Source: Loxodes magnus
Lineage: Eukaryota; Ciliophora; Karyorelictea; Loxodida; Loxodidae
Assembly: GCA_946699065.1 (NCBI GenBank)
Contig: CAMPDV010000539.1
Location: 177,893 to 241,892 of the forward strand
Direction: 5' to 3'
DNA length: 64,000 bases
In this document: one piece after another, positions 12,378-25,379 of the stretch
How positions within the stretch are numbered: the stretch's first letter is position 1
How the letters are laid out: the number at the start of each line of letters is the position of its first letter
Position numbers and translations under genes: made by a program
The notes under the pieces: model-generated
Seen by the model: the letters and a program-made list of their open reading frames with translations, nothing else
Told to the model about the DNA's origin: nothing
Database searches by the model: none

Positions 12378-13084
12378 ATGCTATCTAATGGATAACAGAC
12401 CTTTCCAACTAAATTTAATAACTAGTAATAGGATGCTGCCAATGCTCTCTACCTTATTTTGATGGAGGATCATAATTTAGCAAAGACTATTAATGAGCTC
12501 TTTCAACGAAACTGAAATTTGATCAACACAATGAAATTTTTTTAATCTGAAAGTCCTAAACTACGATAGGAATTAGTTATAAGTCCTCCTCTGTAGTAAA
12601 TTTAAGGAAGAATCTCATATACAGTATATATCTTAAAAGAAATTTAAAACTATAGAAACTCTAAGCAAGAACAATTCTAATAACTCAACGACGCAATGGA
12701 TATGGGAATATAACATCCAAAATAAGAGATTTCCTATCGGAAAATAATTATATGCTGGTATTACAAGCGGCCAATGAATAAAATACTGTTTTGCTATCAA
12801 GTTAAATAAAAAAATAATAATAGAAAATTAGGTAAGATATATTTAAAATATACTGTAAGATTTAAGGTTAATTTTATACAAAAACTCCAAATGAACAAAG
12901 AAATTCCCTATATAATAAGCAGTTAATGAAATAAATATAAAATTATTGGATTTTATCTATTGGAAAAAATAAAGATAATAGCTTAAAATCATCAAGCCTC
13001 ATTACAGTGAAGATCCAAGTAAATTCGAGGTAAAAATTTTATCTAGCATTAAATTCTCTGATTCGTAGCAAACTAAAAAAATGA
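12378..13084 (+). CDS. hypothetical protein with one 17-nt intron
   Basis: Predicted 229 aa. It starts MLSNGQQTF and continues with a good protein composition (NALYLILMEDHNLAKTINE). A 17-nt intron at 13030-13046 (GTAAAAATTTTATCTAG) puts the last exon in frame to a TGA at 13082-13084, and the total is exactly 230 codons. No domain recognised. It converges on the gene ending at 13173. The true start could be another ATG, since its ATG lies only 16 bp from that of the divergent gene. Confidence 0.55.
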
Positions 13085-13172
13085 CGACACATTAATCTAT
13101 TAAGTTATGTTTTTAGTTAATGCTATATTTTGATACATATTTTTAGTTTGCTAAGCTAAAACCCTTTTTCTC

Positions 13173-14832
13173 TCAATCGTATATATCTTCTTAAAATTTA
13201 TCAAAATACCCTCCTCTTCATTTTCGCTTTCATCTATTCCAAGTAATAATTTGTAATGATTTAACTCTTTTTGTACATCTTTTTTTAAAGCATCTTGGTA
13301 GCCAAGATTTTTACTGATGAGTTTTTTTATTTCTTGCTATAATTTCGTCATTTTTTATACCTCATGAAATCACGACTGTAAATCTAATAAAGCATAAATT
13401 ATAAATTACTTTTTGATTTGAAATTGCGTATATATCATTTTTATAAATTTTTTAATTTTGGCTGTATTAGAAGTAGTGACATATGCTTGAGTAGCAATAG
13501 CATTATCTTATTCTTCTTATATCTTTATAGAGAATAGCTATTTTGGAAGCTTCATATTTTTTTCTTCAATGTCCATATAATATTTATTCCGTTATTCTTA
13601 CGTTTCTCTTTTATTTTCATTCATTCATTTTATTTAGTTTGATTCTCTAATTCTAAATTTTTTTTGTCAATTCTGCAAAGCTTTAATTTTTTCCAAAGGC
13701 ATTTAGCAGCTATTCTCTTATTTTTTGTAAACTTGTATCTTGATACTAATTAGAATTTTGTATTTTATCATGCATGTTTAAAAGCCAGGTTTTATAGATC
13801 TATACCCTTTCCTTTTTTATCAAATCTTATTCTCCATTTAGGAATCTCAGACATCTTTTTCTATTAATATTTTATTATTTCAATGACTTAATTATAATAA
13901 AAGGCCTTAATGTTTGATAATTTATCCCTTACTAGTAAGTTTAAATTGCAATAGTCTTCATTCTATGCTTTAAACGGTCTTTATTTTTTGATTTTATAAA
14001 ATTTTTATTTCCTAATATTTATTTCTTCGATCTATCCAGAAGAGTGTTAGTGTTGGCTTCCGAGAAGGGGTTAATAAGTAAGAAGCTTCCTTTCTTCTCA
14101 TTTTCTCCTTCGAAACAGAAAATCCTATTAGGGACCTGCCATTATATTTAATAGTTGATTCATTTTTGATATATGACACTTTACTACACTATTAGAATTA
14201 ACTATAATTAAGTTAAATTCTATTAATTGCTATTATGCTAGTTTTAATTTTAATTATTTCTTCATCTAATTACTAAAGTAATTTTTTGCTATTTGATTCT
14301 TTTCTTTCTTATTATTTAACTAAATTTTTCTTTCTCTAATAAAAGAAATAGGCTTTATTTTTTGTCTTTTCTATTTCAAAGAATATCTGTTTCTTAATAA
14401 TTAAATAAAAGAAAATTATAGTTGATTATTTATGATATTCTTAGCAATGTTTGTTAGAATATATTATGTTTTTCTTATTTAATTAAATGTGAGTCTTTAT
14501 AGGATTGTTTTGACTTTATTTTTCTTATTTGATTCTAAACTTGATAATTCCATAAATGAGTTTTCGAGATATCTCTAAAACTCTTAATTTTTTTTGATAA
14601 GCTTTGATAAAACTTAATTTATTTCTTTTTGGATTTCGTCTTCATTTATATACATTCTTTTGGAAGGCTCAAAAAGTTTTAACCAATCCTGGCTTTTTAC
14701 ATTATCTGTATTATAGTATAAATAGTTTATGCTTTTTTATCATGCATTTGATGTTATAAATTTTAGATAATCTAGTTTCTAAATTTTAGAAAATGCTGAC
14801 ACTATGCCAAAAAATGTTAGTAAATTAAACAT
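13173..14832 (-). CDS. large hypothetical coiled-coil protein (3' part)
   Basis: A single frame of 541 codons results after removing two introns: 17 nt (GTTAAATAATAAGAAAG, about 14305-14321) and a 20-nt intron near the end (GTATTTTGATAAATTTTAAG) that leads to an acidic tail SENEEEDIYD and TGA at 13173-13175. That tail resembles the end of the zinc-knuckle protein at 2266. Most of the chain is Lys/Gln/Glu/Asn-rich and probably helical. The ATG at 14830-14832 starts MFNLLTFFGIVSAFS, which is signal-like, but the frame stays open upstream, so this Met may be internal (see 14833-15500). Function unknown. Confidence 0.6.
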
Positions 14833-15500
14833 TTTATTTATATTATGCTTTATTAAGAAATTTTAATCTCAATAGGAAATATAGTTAGGAGACTTCACTG
14901 CTTAATCGTAAGTTGCATTAACATATACTTCGTAAGTAACATTATTTATAATTTGAGATCTTATCAAATAAAACAACTTCTATAGTTTGAAATTTCAGAT
15001 ATTACTCTAACTCTTATATATTTGTTTGCTCTTAAATTGGAGAAATAAAGCGAATTTTTCATTTAAATCTGGAGTTGTCAATAATATCGTTAAATATTTT
15101 TCAAGACTGTAAGAAATAAAAGACTTCTTGATTTTATTTTAAATATTTTAACTTATTTGTTATGATTAACAACGTTTTCAAGACTTGATTGTTGCTAAAA
15201 ATTAATTAAGTTTTTCTAAAGTTAATTTAAAACCAAGATAGGATAGGAGGTTTGCTAAATGTTATACAGTTATTAAATTTAGATTTTAATAAATTAAAGT
15301 GAGGGTTCAATAAATTTATTAGACTGGATTCGTTCTTGAAATTGCTTACCGATATAGGTATTTGCTTGGACCTTGTCTGTCCAGGCTTGTTAATTTTCTA
15401 AGAATCGATCTAATTTGTGCATTTCTTTGGTAAATAACTCATATTCAACCCCACAGGGTGTTGCAAACTAGATATAGGTTAGAACCTAAGATATACCCTG
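14833..15500 (-). CDS. probable upstream exons of the gene ending at 13173
   Basis: Protein-like frames continue upstream: immediately before the Met at 14832 the same frame reads VTYEVYVNATYDQAVK, and at about 15250-15490 a clearly coding stretch reads VEYELFTKEMHKLDRFLEN. Frame changes between them imply small introns, for example GTAAGCAATTTCAAG near 15340, but I could not fix all junctions. No start was identified. No domain recognised. Confidence 0.4.
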
Positions 15501-18168
15501 CAATTTTTTATAGTCTAAAACATAAAAATACAATAGAAGAGTTTATAAACGCCAAGAGAACTAACCAAAAATTGAAAAGCAAAGATGAAAACTATAATTT
15601 TTTGTTAATTTTTTAACTATCTGAAGATTGGTGGAAAAGTGATTTAAGAGTCCTAAAGAAAAATAAATTAATTTAGTTCTATTATATTCATCAGCTTAAA
15701 ATTAATTATTTTTATTTTCTTTTTTATTTGAGAATAACTTAATCCAGAGTTAGTTATTTTTACTACTACTGCCTTCTTATAAATCTTAAATATGAATAAT
15801 TTTGTATAGGTTAATTAATAGAAAATCTTACAAATAAGAAAAATTTACTAAGCTTAACTTATTTCATCTAAATTATAAGATAATATACTCTAATAATTCG
15901 TCATTACCTTTTCAATCTTAAAATTTTGATTACCTTAAAAAAAGGAATTTCTTAATTTTAGCTTTTATTTTTTTCGAATAACAGCACAAGAGCAAACTTA
16001 TTTTGTTTCAATAAAATGATTAAAGTTACTCTAATTTTAGAGTTATTTTAAAGTAATTTCCTTAGACTTTAAGCAAAAATAAAAGAATTAAAAGTAACTA
16101 AATGAAAAATACTTTTCTTAGTCCTTTTAACTAAACAACTTAATTATGAATGTAATTGAATATTTAGCTTATTTAGACTAGGATTATTAATTGTAATTAA
16201 AGTATATTAGTAAGTAATAAATGATAAGGTATTTAATAATAATTAATCAAGTTTATAAAATAATAACTATCATTATTTTAAATAAAAAGTATTAAGTAAT
16301 TAAATGAGTAAATAGCTATTAATAAACTAAAAAATCTCAGTTTAAATGTGGATAGATAGATTAATAATTTAGTTTATACAATTTATATACCAATTTGATA
16401 TAGTATAACATCTTTAAAGAAAAAAAGAGGAAGAAGATATAATTATTAAACAAAAAGAAAAGCTAAAAGTTTCTTAGTTTATTAAATTTCTCCTTTTTAC
16501 TATATTTTCACATTATAATAGGTATTTTTATAGTAAAAGCTTGATATTATAAAGTTTTGCTTTTATTTAGTTATTTTATAAATAATAACCTTTTTAAAAA
16601 TATAATACATGCTTTAATTTTTATTTCTATTTAAGATTTTTTAGTTTATGCTATAAGACTTAATGTAAAATTATCTATTTTTATCTTATAATTGAAAGCT
16701 TTAAACTATAAGGAGATAAAGATGTAAATAATAAACCAATCTTATATATCTAGTTGCTAATATTCCTAATGTCTAAATGAGTAAAATACCTAAATGATAT
16801 ACTATAGAAAAGTAATTTTAGTAAAATAATTTCTATTTTATTCTTAAATAACTTAGAACTTATTTAGTTTGTATAAAATATTTGGCTTTTATAGCAGATT
16901 ATTTTTATTAGTTATAATAGTTGTAGATAGACAGTATGATAGCTTTATTATTGATTAAGTTATTATATTGTAATAAGTATATAATCTATAAACTTTAATA
17001 TTTAGTATCAGCTATATTTATATATTCATGCTTACACCAATTAGACCAAACTAAATCTGATTCATTGTGTATTTTATTATGAAAGCTTTTAAATTATTTA
17101 AATATAAAGTAATAACCTTATAAAATAGCTTAAAGTTAAATATACTTCTATATAAATTTAAGTTAACTAAGTAATAAGGATATTACAACTAAGCTTTAAT
17201 TAATTGATATAGCTATATAAATTAAATTTAAAGTATGCTATTAATCCACTAAAAATCATTAAATTAAACCTCTTTTATTAAGTAGCTAAGAACTTATATC
17301 TCACTGTATTTTTATTAGCTTAATTCAGAGCTATTTGTGAAATAATTTAAATCCATTATAAAGAATTGGATTAAGCTTTATAAACATAATAATATATTAG
17401 ATTAAAGAGAAAAATAGGAAAATAATAATATTATTCTAGTAATCAAGGCTATATGTTTCAATCAAGAGTTAAGTAATCAGATTGAATCTAAAAAATTGAG
17501 ATTTAAAGTATATAAAAATCTAAAATTGTAAGATTTAAAATAAAGCAGAGCTTTTATAATAGAAGATAAAGTTCTAAAATATATAGAAGAAATTTAAATT
17601 TCATAAGTAAAAATGTATGTAAGATAAACAAAAAACACAGCTAAAATAATCTAAAATAGAAATTTTTAAATAGAGCAATACTTTTACATAATGCTTAAAT
17701 AATAATAAATTAGTAATATTTTAAATAGATAAGCTTATATTGGCAAGATATAAAAGGAATAAATTAAATGATTTAAGCATTTAAAATTTTAAAAGCAGCA
17801 TCAAACAATGTTTTACTTCATGTTCTCTAAGAAAAAATTTAATTAAGTTAAAAAAGCATTTAGTAAAGAGCTTTGGTTATAGTCTAATTATCTATTGAAT
17901 TTTCTATGAGAGTAATAACGTAAAAAGTAGAAATTTTTAATAGTTTTTTAATGATTTTTAATATCATACAATGATATTAAATATACCTTTATTATATTTA
18001 ATGCAAAGACACTTTGACTGTAAGATTAAGAATCAACTAGTAAATATTTAAGTGTGATTAGCAAAAAATGTTGTTTTTTCTTAAAGATATATAATTATAA
18101 GAAATATTTTTAGAGGAAGTATATTAAAATAGAAAATACTAGAATTAAACATATAAATAGTTGGGGAA

Positions 18169-18355
18169 GCAGTGAGAATATTTATAGGAAGAAAAGCAAT
18201 ATTCGGAGCAATCCACTGCGAAGACTTAAAAGTGACTGGAGGAACAGACCACCAAGAGTTCAAGTAACTATTAGTTGGATAGGGAGTAGGAAACTATTAA
18301 GAAAACAATCACTTCTCTGAATAACTTAAATTTAATTTAATAAATAGTTGGGGAA
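18169..18355. mobile_element. 171-bp insertion with 16-bp target duplication
   Basis: ATAAATAGTTGGGGAA occurs at 18153-18168 and 18340-18355. The first duplicate (near 3385, reverse complement) and the third (near 48405) have the site once and uninterrupted. The inserted 171 bp is markedly less AT-rich than its surroundings and is open in a protein-like frame (IFGAIHCEDLKVTGG, TDHQEFK), so it may be a captured exon fragment. No inverted terminal repeats or tail seen. Confidence 0.65.
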
Positions 18356-19371
18356 TTATATAAGCATAATAATTAACTAAAGCTTATATAATTTTAAATA
18401 AAAATTTTTCTTAAAATATAAAATTTAACTATAATATTAAAAGCTAATTTCCTTAGTTTATGAGATGAACATAAACATTGGCCTGATTTATATTTTAATT
18501 TAAAGAAAATTAAAATAATGAATAGAATGAAAAGCAATTTAGCCAATGTTTAATTTAAGATATCTGTTATATAATAGCCCTTATAATTAAAATAATAACT
18601 AAATATAAACTAAATAATAATTCTTAAAATAAATCATTTCATATACTTAGTTATTAAAAGTATAAATTCTAAATTTACTATCTTTAGTTAAGTTTTACAT
18701 TAGTTTTTATTTAATTTATTTGTTAGATAAACTTTTAAACAAAAGCAAGAAATATTTTCCTTCTCATTTATATTATTTGGTCTTTCTTCTTACATTTAGA
18801 TTTATAAATTTTTAACACTTGTCATTCTCTTATAGTAGGAAGATTTCGACTAAATTTAAATTTCCAAGTTCATATTATCAAATAATTTATTTTTTCGGTT
18901 CTTTTATAAATTTTATTCAAAAAGCTAAAAACATATAATCCTACATTTTATTTGAATCTAATATAAGGTATTTTTCTAAAGAGTAGCTAATATAAACTTA
19001 AAATAATCAAACAAATAAGAATTTAGAGTGTAAGATATAATTAAATTTTATGCTTTTATTTATCTTTTTGATGCTTCTATTATATTATTTCCAACTATTT
19101 TGCTCTTAATTATCCTTGTTAATAGTGATTGTTATGGATACCTAGTTAATTTCTTTATTAGTTTAGGAATTTTAGTTATTTTTCTACAACTATACATTTC
19201 TAAAGCCTAACTAATTAAATTAAATAAAAAAATCCAAGAAAAAATAGGTAAACATAAATTCTCTATTGTTTATAGTTATAAAACTGAAAGAAATATAAAA
19301 GTTTATTATTAGCTAAGATTTAAATATAGCTATGATATTAACTTTTAATAGACTTTATTTTCTTAATAAAT

Positions 19372-22300
19372 ATGAAAATTATAAACCAAGTATAGATTTT
19401 TATACCAATATTGCTTTCCATGCTAAGTTTGAAAGTAGAGTCATAGTGCAGAAGCGGTTGCAATAATTCATTTCTTGAAGATCAGACTTGTTAGTTGTAA
19501 TGTTCTAATTATGAATGCTTGGTGGATGGAGGGGATTGTAGAACATGCAATTATTCGTGCCTTTTTTTAAATATTGGTAATGGATATTGCGATATTTAAT
19601 GCAACTCGACTGAGTGCTAATTTGATGGTGGAGATTGTTAAGATTTATGTAGTGAAGGATGCTCTTCATCCTGAATTAATGACAGCTTTTGCTAGATCCC
19701 TTGCTAAGTTGAAGCATGCAATTTTGATGGTTTAGACTGTCAAAAATGTATGCCTCAATGTGAAAACTATTATTTAGGAAACGGTGCTTGTTAGCCTTAG
19801 TGTAATTATGCAGAATGTAATTATGACTAAGGAGATTGTAATGGAAATGAGTAATCAAATTGTTTAGATATGACAGCTTGCTTTCTTTTAGCTAATAATG
19901 GACATTGTGAAACAATATGCAACAATCCATCTTGTGGCATGGATAGTGACGAATGCTGAGGTGTTGAATGTAATTGTGAAACTTATAAAATAGCCTTTTT
20001 GTTGTAAGATGGATACTGTAATATCGAGTGTAACAATATTCAATGCAACTGAGATGATGGTGACTGCTTAGATACATGCTATTGTCCCATTCCTTTTATA
20101 AATGATTCTTTTTGCCAATGAGGATGCTACGCTCCTGCATGTAATTGAGATTATGGAGATTGCGGCTCCTTTGATACTTATTTATAGCAAAAATTCGTTC
20201 AAATTTTAAATTTAAAATAAGGGTATAATTAAAATGTATATAATACACGAAGAAAAATTCCTTTAAATGGTATTTTATGTCTAATATTGTCTTCAATTAC
20301 CATCTCTTCAGCAATAGTTATCTACTTAGTTTGGAAAAAATCTGCCAAAAAAAGTATTTAAAAGAAATGAATGAAACAGTAAAGATTAAATAATTCCTCT
20401 CAAATGGAAAATTCTAATCAAATCTTTTAAAATTATGCCTAAAAACCTAAATGGTCTTGAAGGAAAATCTTTGTTTTGGGATTTAAAAATGAAGACGAAA
20501 ATACTTTTTAGATAGATCTTTATTTTGACTTCTTGAAGTTTATCTGTTTAACTTTTTTAATTATGAGTGCTATTAGCATAGTTTCTATTGCAAATAACTA
20601 TAGAGGGGGAGAATGAAGCGGTTGATTAAACGACTATCAATCTAGTTTTTTTGATAAGATCACAATAACTAACTTATATACTACAGGATCATCAATATTA
20701 TGATTGGATGAAGATAGTGTTTACTTCTATGAAAATAAGCTTAATGATACAGAATATTATTAATATAAAGCAAGTCATTAGCAAGAGAAATTAGAAGAAG
20801 GATATATTGACTATAATAATCAATTCAAGAAAGATATCATTATAGTAGATATCATCAATCAGCTAATTCTTCTACTTTCAATTATCTTTTATAAAATCAG
20901 ATTTAAGTTACTCATTTAGAATTGAAACTAGAGAAGAAAGTTAGCTTCTAACTTTACTGTGCAATTGAAACTAAAGAAAGAATAAAGAATTGACATTGAA
21001 AACCTCAAACAAATAATGTAAAATCGATTTGGAAAAGTAAAGCAAATAATTGTTTTAAAGAAAACGAATAACTTAATATGGCTTTATTAAAAGCAACATA
21101 ATATAAACGAAAGAATTCAGACTCTTGAAGCAAATTAAAAAAATATTCAGTTCCAAAATTATAAAACCGATTTAGTAGGAAGAAAAATACTTTCAATCAT
21201 CATAAGAACAAATTTATACGATGAGTTGAATGACAATGTAGTGTTCGTAGTTTTTGAACATGAACATAGTAAAAATCTTTTTAAATAATATTAGAGATAT
21301 AAGAAATGTTAAATAAAGGATTAACAATTCTAAAGTTTTATAGACAAATTTCATGTTTAAAATAATGACTGGGTAGAACCTCAAGATATCAAATTTGAAA
21401 ATCTTGAAATAAAAAGAAGAAAAAAGATGTTGGTATCTTTATTTATGTTTTCAGTATCTATTGTTGCAATGATTTCCTTGTGCATATTTTAGGTGCTAAG
21501 CTATTAATAATATTACGAACTTCCGAGTCTATCAGATTGCTAAAATATGTGGACAAGTAGAGAGTTTAGCTACTTTTATACCTTTGAGGAAGCTTAAAAA
21601 AATTATGAAAAGGAATCGAATGCTTATTTTTGCTGATGTTCTTATTAAAAAGATGCATTTGAAAATAACGAAATAGGGAGATGATGCTAGCATTATGCAG
21701 ATCGTTATATGACTAAATAGAATTTGATATATCTTTCTTCGATACTCATCATAATAGTAAATTTCATTTCCTTTAAAATTATAAAATTTATTTCCAAATA
21801 TTTTCAAATTTAGGAGAGTATTTAGGAAGCACATAATTTCTTATCGATTGTGTTTTTCATTGAATTTTTTAATGTTGGGTTGATGAAAACTATTGTAAAT
21901 GCCTAATTACCTTATTGAATAAACAAAGATACAAATAGCAAATCTTTACGTAATAATTATGACGACTTTGAGCGTATGTGGTACATTGACATTGGACGCT
22001 AGATTACTTTAACACTATTTTTTTTGATATTTTATCCAGCTTTATGAAATTTATTAGTGCAATGACCTCTAAGTAAGTTAATTTAAAGTATACAAAGAAG
22101 ACAAAATAGATTAAGTAAATGATTCAACAAAATAAAAATAAATCCTAAGATTATAATTTCGTTTAATTATGCTAAGATTCTAAGTATTATATTTGCTGTT
22201 TAGCTTTACTCGACAGGAATTCCTATCCTTAACTTTTGTGTTTTTGCCGCTTCTCTTTTAAGACTGCTATCAGATAAATTTTTATTAAAGAGGTATTTTA

Positions 22301-23061
22301 AATGGGAAACATTCACTTAAATAAATATCCACTAAAAAGCCTTAAATATGCTTCCCAGCTGTTTATTTTTGCATGGGTTAATAAGCATTTATATGCTTGG
22401 CTGTGAAGATTTATTTCCTGAAAGTTTTGAAAACTGCATTCAAAATACGAAACTAGACATAGACTATAGATATAGATGTGATAAAGAAAATTATATCAGC
22501 TAAAGATTTTAATCAATACAAGGCACGGCTTATGGAGTATTTCTTCTAATCTGTTTATTATGCTTCGTTATATTAGCTTTAATGCTAAGTTTATTAGACA
22601 CATAATATAGATAAAATTATAGCAGCTAATTAAGCTAAATATCTAGAGTAAGATTTTTATATAGCAATCGTTAAGAAAGGTTATTCAAAATTACGACATA
22701 GAGAGTAACCCTAAGTACAAGCAAACCATTAAGAAAATAAAATAGGATTTAGTTTAGAAAAATTTGCTTAATTAGTAAAAATGTGGAAAAGAACGAAGCT
22801 AAAATTATTTAAATTCTTTTAATGAAGATACTCTTGTCGAAAATTAAAACATTAAAAGAAATGATATCACTTTTAACGACCCTAATTAAGAATTATCTTG
22901 TGAAAAAATAATTATTTGGGAAAAAAATAAGGAAATTATAGAAAAATTTAGTTCTGAGATAGATTAGAAACTCAGCATAAAAGAAGTAAGTATTTATATA
23001 GAGTGAAGGATAATCTTTCTAAGACTTGAAGATTAGTGAGAGCAAAGAAGAAAACTCTTGA
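19372..23061 (+). CDS. LNR-repeat OSCA/TMEM63-like membrane protein, copy 2 (complete)
   Basis: Predicted 1218 aa: 1219 codons after removal of introns 22648-22664 (17 nt, GTAAGATTTTTATATAG) and 22986-23001 (16 nt, GTAAGTATTTATATAG), ending with TGA at 23059. Order: signal peptide (1-24), about seven LNR-type Cys repeats (VDGGDC, FDGGDC, NYDQGDC, WDDGDC, WDYGDC), a transmembrane segment, more membrane segments, and a cytosolic stretch with the OSCA/TMEM63-like elements EPQDIKFENL and NVVFVVFEHEHSK. A multi-pass C-terminal half follows, including VGLMKTIVNAQLP and STGIPILNF, then a charged tail. It is probably a surface ion channel or scramblase with a Notch-like ectodomain. The LNR call is firm; the channel family is inferred from motif order. 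Confidence 0.75.
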
Positions 23062-24774
23062 AATGCTATAGGCGGTTTCTTTATATAAAACAATAACTAT
23101 TTTTAAATATATTAAGTAATAAGTGGTATTGTCTTATATATGAAAAGATTAATAACTCAAAAGTTCTCTAGTAAAAAGAGAAAAGCTACCTTAATCTTAA
23201 AATGATCTAGGATAATTATCCTTAGTTTTTAGATCTTAAAAGAGAAAAATTGAAACAAGCCAAACATAAATAAAAATAATAAATTATAAGGGTTTATATA
23301 AAATAGTTAGATAAAGATATATCTAAAATATAATTAAACCAAAATAAATAGGCAAAAGGTTGTATAACAGATCTTAAACCCTATTTAGTGTATTTTATAG
23401 ATAATAAGGTAAGGCTAATATAAATAAAAGATCTATTTTAGTGTTATAAAGGGTATAATAAGAGATCTTATTATCTAGCTGATTCTTTTATTCTAATAGA
23501 TAATAATTCTTAAATTGTAATATTTCTTTTTATTCACTTATGCTTAATGCTGGAAATATCTACCTATAATTACAACTAATTCCTAAGATTTATTAAGTTT
23601 TCTTAATCTAAATAAATGAGAGATCTGCCTCTCTTAACTTTCAAATTTTAGTGTAAATTCATGAAATTAAACTTACATAGAATATTTAAAAAGCTCAGCT
23701 TCCAAGCTTTTTTCTTTAATCAATGCTTATTAATATGTTTGAAGAAAATAAATTCTAAAGAATAAATAGAAAGCATACATTTAAGTAATAATTAAGGTTA
23801 ATAGCATATAAAGGAGATATATCATAGATAGAGGCTATTTAAATAATTATATTTCTAATTTAACACAAACTAAAATCTATTATATCAAAATATAAAGCCT
23901 TTACTTTAATTATCACTAAGAACAAATAAAATTGCTTTACATAGTAACTTTCATTTATGTCTTACGGAAAATAGTTAGCAATGAAATTACTATGAAGATT
24001 GTATCATAATTCCTTTAATAAAGCATTTAGATATCTAAATAAATAATTCCTTTTATTAGTCTCTAATTTATATTAATTAAGAATTTAAATATTTTGATAA
24101 AAGTAAATAAATATCTTTATTTTATATTCTAGCACTATTTAAACATTTATCCATTAATACTTATCTAGTATTTTTTTATTTTTAAAGCAAAATCTAAATT
24201 ATAACCTTCAAATTAAATACCCCTATTTCACTTATATTACCTTCTCTTTATTCTAACTTACATTTTCTAAATATCATTCCTTTAATTAAAGTCTAAGCTC
24301 TTTTAAAATTAACTAAAATGTAGAGAAATTTTAAGAAATTGGAATAAAATGATAAATGAAGCAATTTTCCTAAATACAATTTTCTTTTATAATTATCTAG
24401 CATTTAATTTACTAGAATAGTAGCTTATAATACATTTTCTGTTTCCTTCCAAGAGTTTGGATCAGAAATTATTCTAAGAAAATTATACATGAAATGCTAA
24501 ATAAAACTTGAAATTGGTACTAATTAAAAGAAAGAAATAAGATGAACATCAGAAAATCTTAATTCTACATTCAATTATTTCTAATTTATTTATGTGAAAT
24601 GATTGCTTTTAAATGATTACGAAATTAAGTATAGCTATTTACTATAAAATTATCACTGATTCTAAAATAAATTCTAGATTAGATTTGGCTTTTCTTGCTA
24701 GTAAGCAAGAAAAATTAACTTAGATACTTTAAAGTTTTAAGAAAATTCCTTAGCATTTTGTATAGATCTATAAA
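23062..24774. other. 3' flank of channel gene, duplicated, no supported gene
   Basis: Homologous to 53141-54870 with many small differences. No conserved frame could be defended between the two copies, and no RNA gene was seen. Confidence 0.4.
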
Positions 24775-25375
24775 ATGATAGTAATATCAAGGAATAACTA
24801 AGCAGATTTAAATAAAATATAGTAGGATATTTTTAAGATTGATTAAGTAGAAAATCTGTATTAGAATCTTCAAATCTTTGATTAGAAGGTTTAGAAACAA
24901 AAGTCAAAAATTTTAGAACTTTTTTAAGTATTAAAGAGGATTTTTATAAAACTTCTCTATAAGTTAAATTAGATTAGTTAGAAAATATCATTAGGGAAAT
25001 CAACACTTTTAGGTGAAAGTTCAGAGATTGTTTTTGTAAAATACCCAAATTAAATAACCGCTAAAATGCGAGGTATTGCAATTTGATTCATCTTTAAGAT
25101 TTAAGGGATTATGTCTTAAAAATCATTTAATTTCTATCTAAAGCTACTTTAAAATAAGGCTTCGACTTAAGACGGCTTTAATTATTATTTCCCATTCAAA
25201 CATATACAAAGACTTGAAGACTAAATCTTCGATGTTTGGTTTTTATAAAAGAATAATTGAAATTAAAATTTGACTAAAGCAGTATGGGATATATTTAGTA
25301 AGGTCGTTTAATATCTAAAATAAATCAAAATATCTTAATTTGTTTTTTTTCTTTCAGTCGTAATAATTGCTAGCC
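24775..25375 (+). CDS. hypothetical protein, 3' end cut by a GTPase relic
   Basis: The frame from ATG 24775 begins MIVISRNNQADLNKIQQD and continues through LGKSTLLGESSEIVFVKYPN, AIWFIFKIQG and QRLEDQIFDVWFLQKNN, a convincing protein composition. No TGA closes it before sequence homologous to the antisense GTPase gene begins near 25375, so its end is lost or spliced. The third duplicate has a frameshifted version at 54873-55240. No domain recognised; LGKSTLL only weakly recalls a P-loop. Confidence 0.5.
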
Positions 25376-25379
25376 TTGT

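Larger units (their letters stand above)
15640..25000. repeat. second copy of segmental duplication (right arm of inverted repeat)
   Basis: 15640-20770 mirrors 1-6540, and about 15640-25000 is a direct copy of 45500-55050. Copy 2 lacks the roughly 930-bp gene segment present at 47390-48320. Copy 3 lacks about 450 bp corresponding to 16010-16460. Apart from the channel gene, 15640-19371 shows no gene that I can support. Confidence 0.75.

Noticed and set aside
13380..13620. A zinc-knuckle-like stretch (QCYCYSSICHYF) on the minus strand
   Set aside because: It lies in a frame that conflicts with the single 541-codon frame of the gene at 13173-14832 and lacks the required Cys residues.
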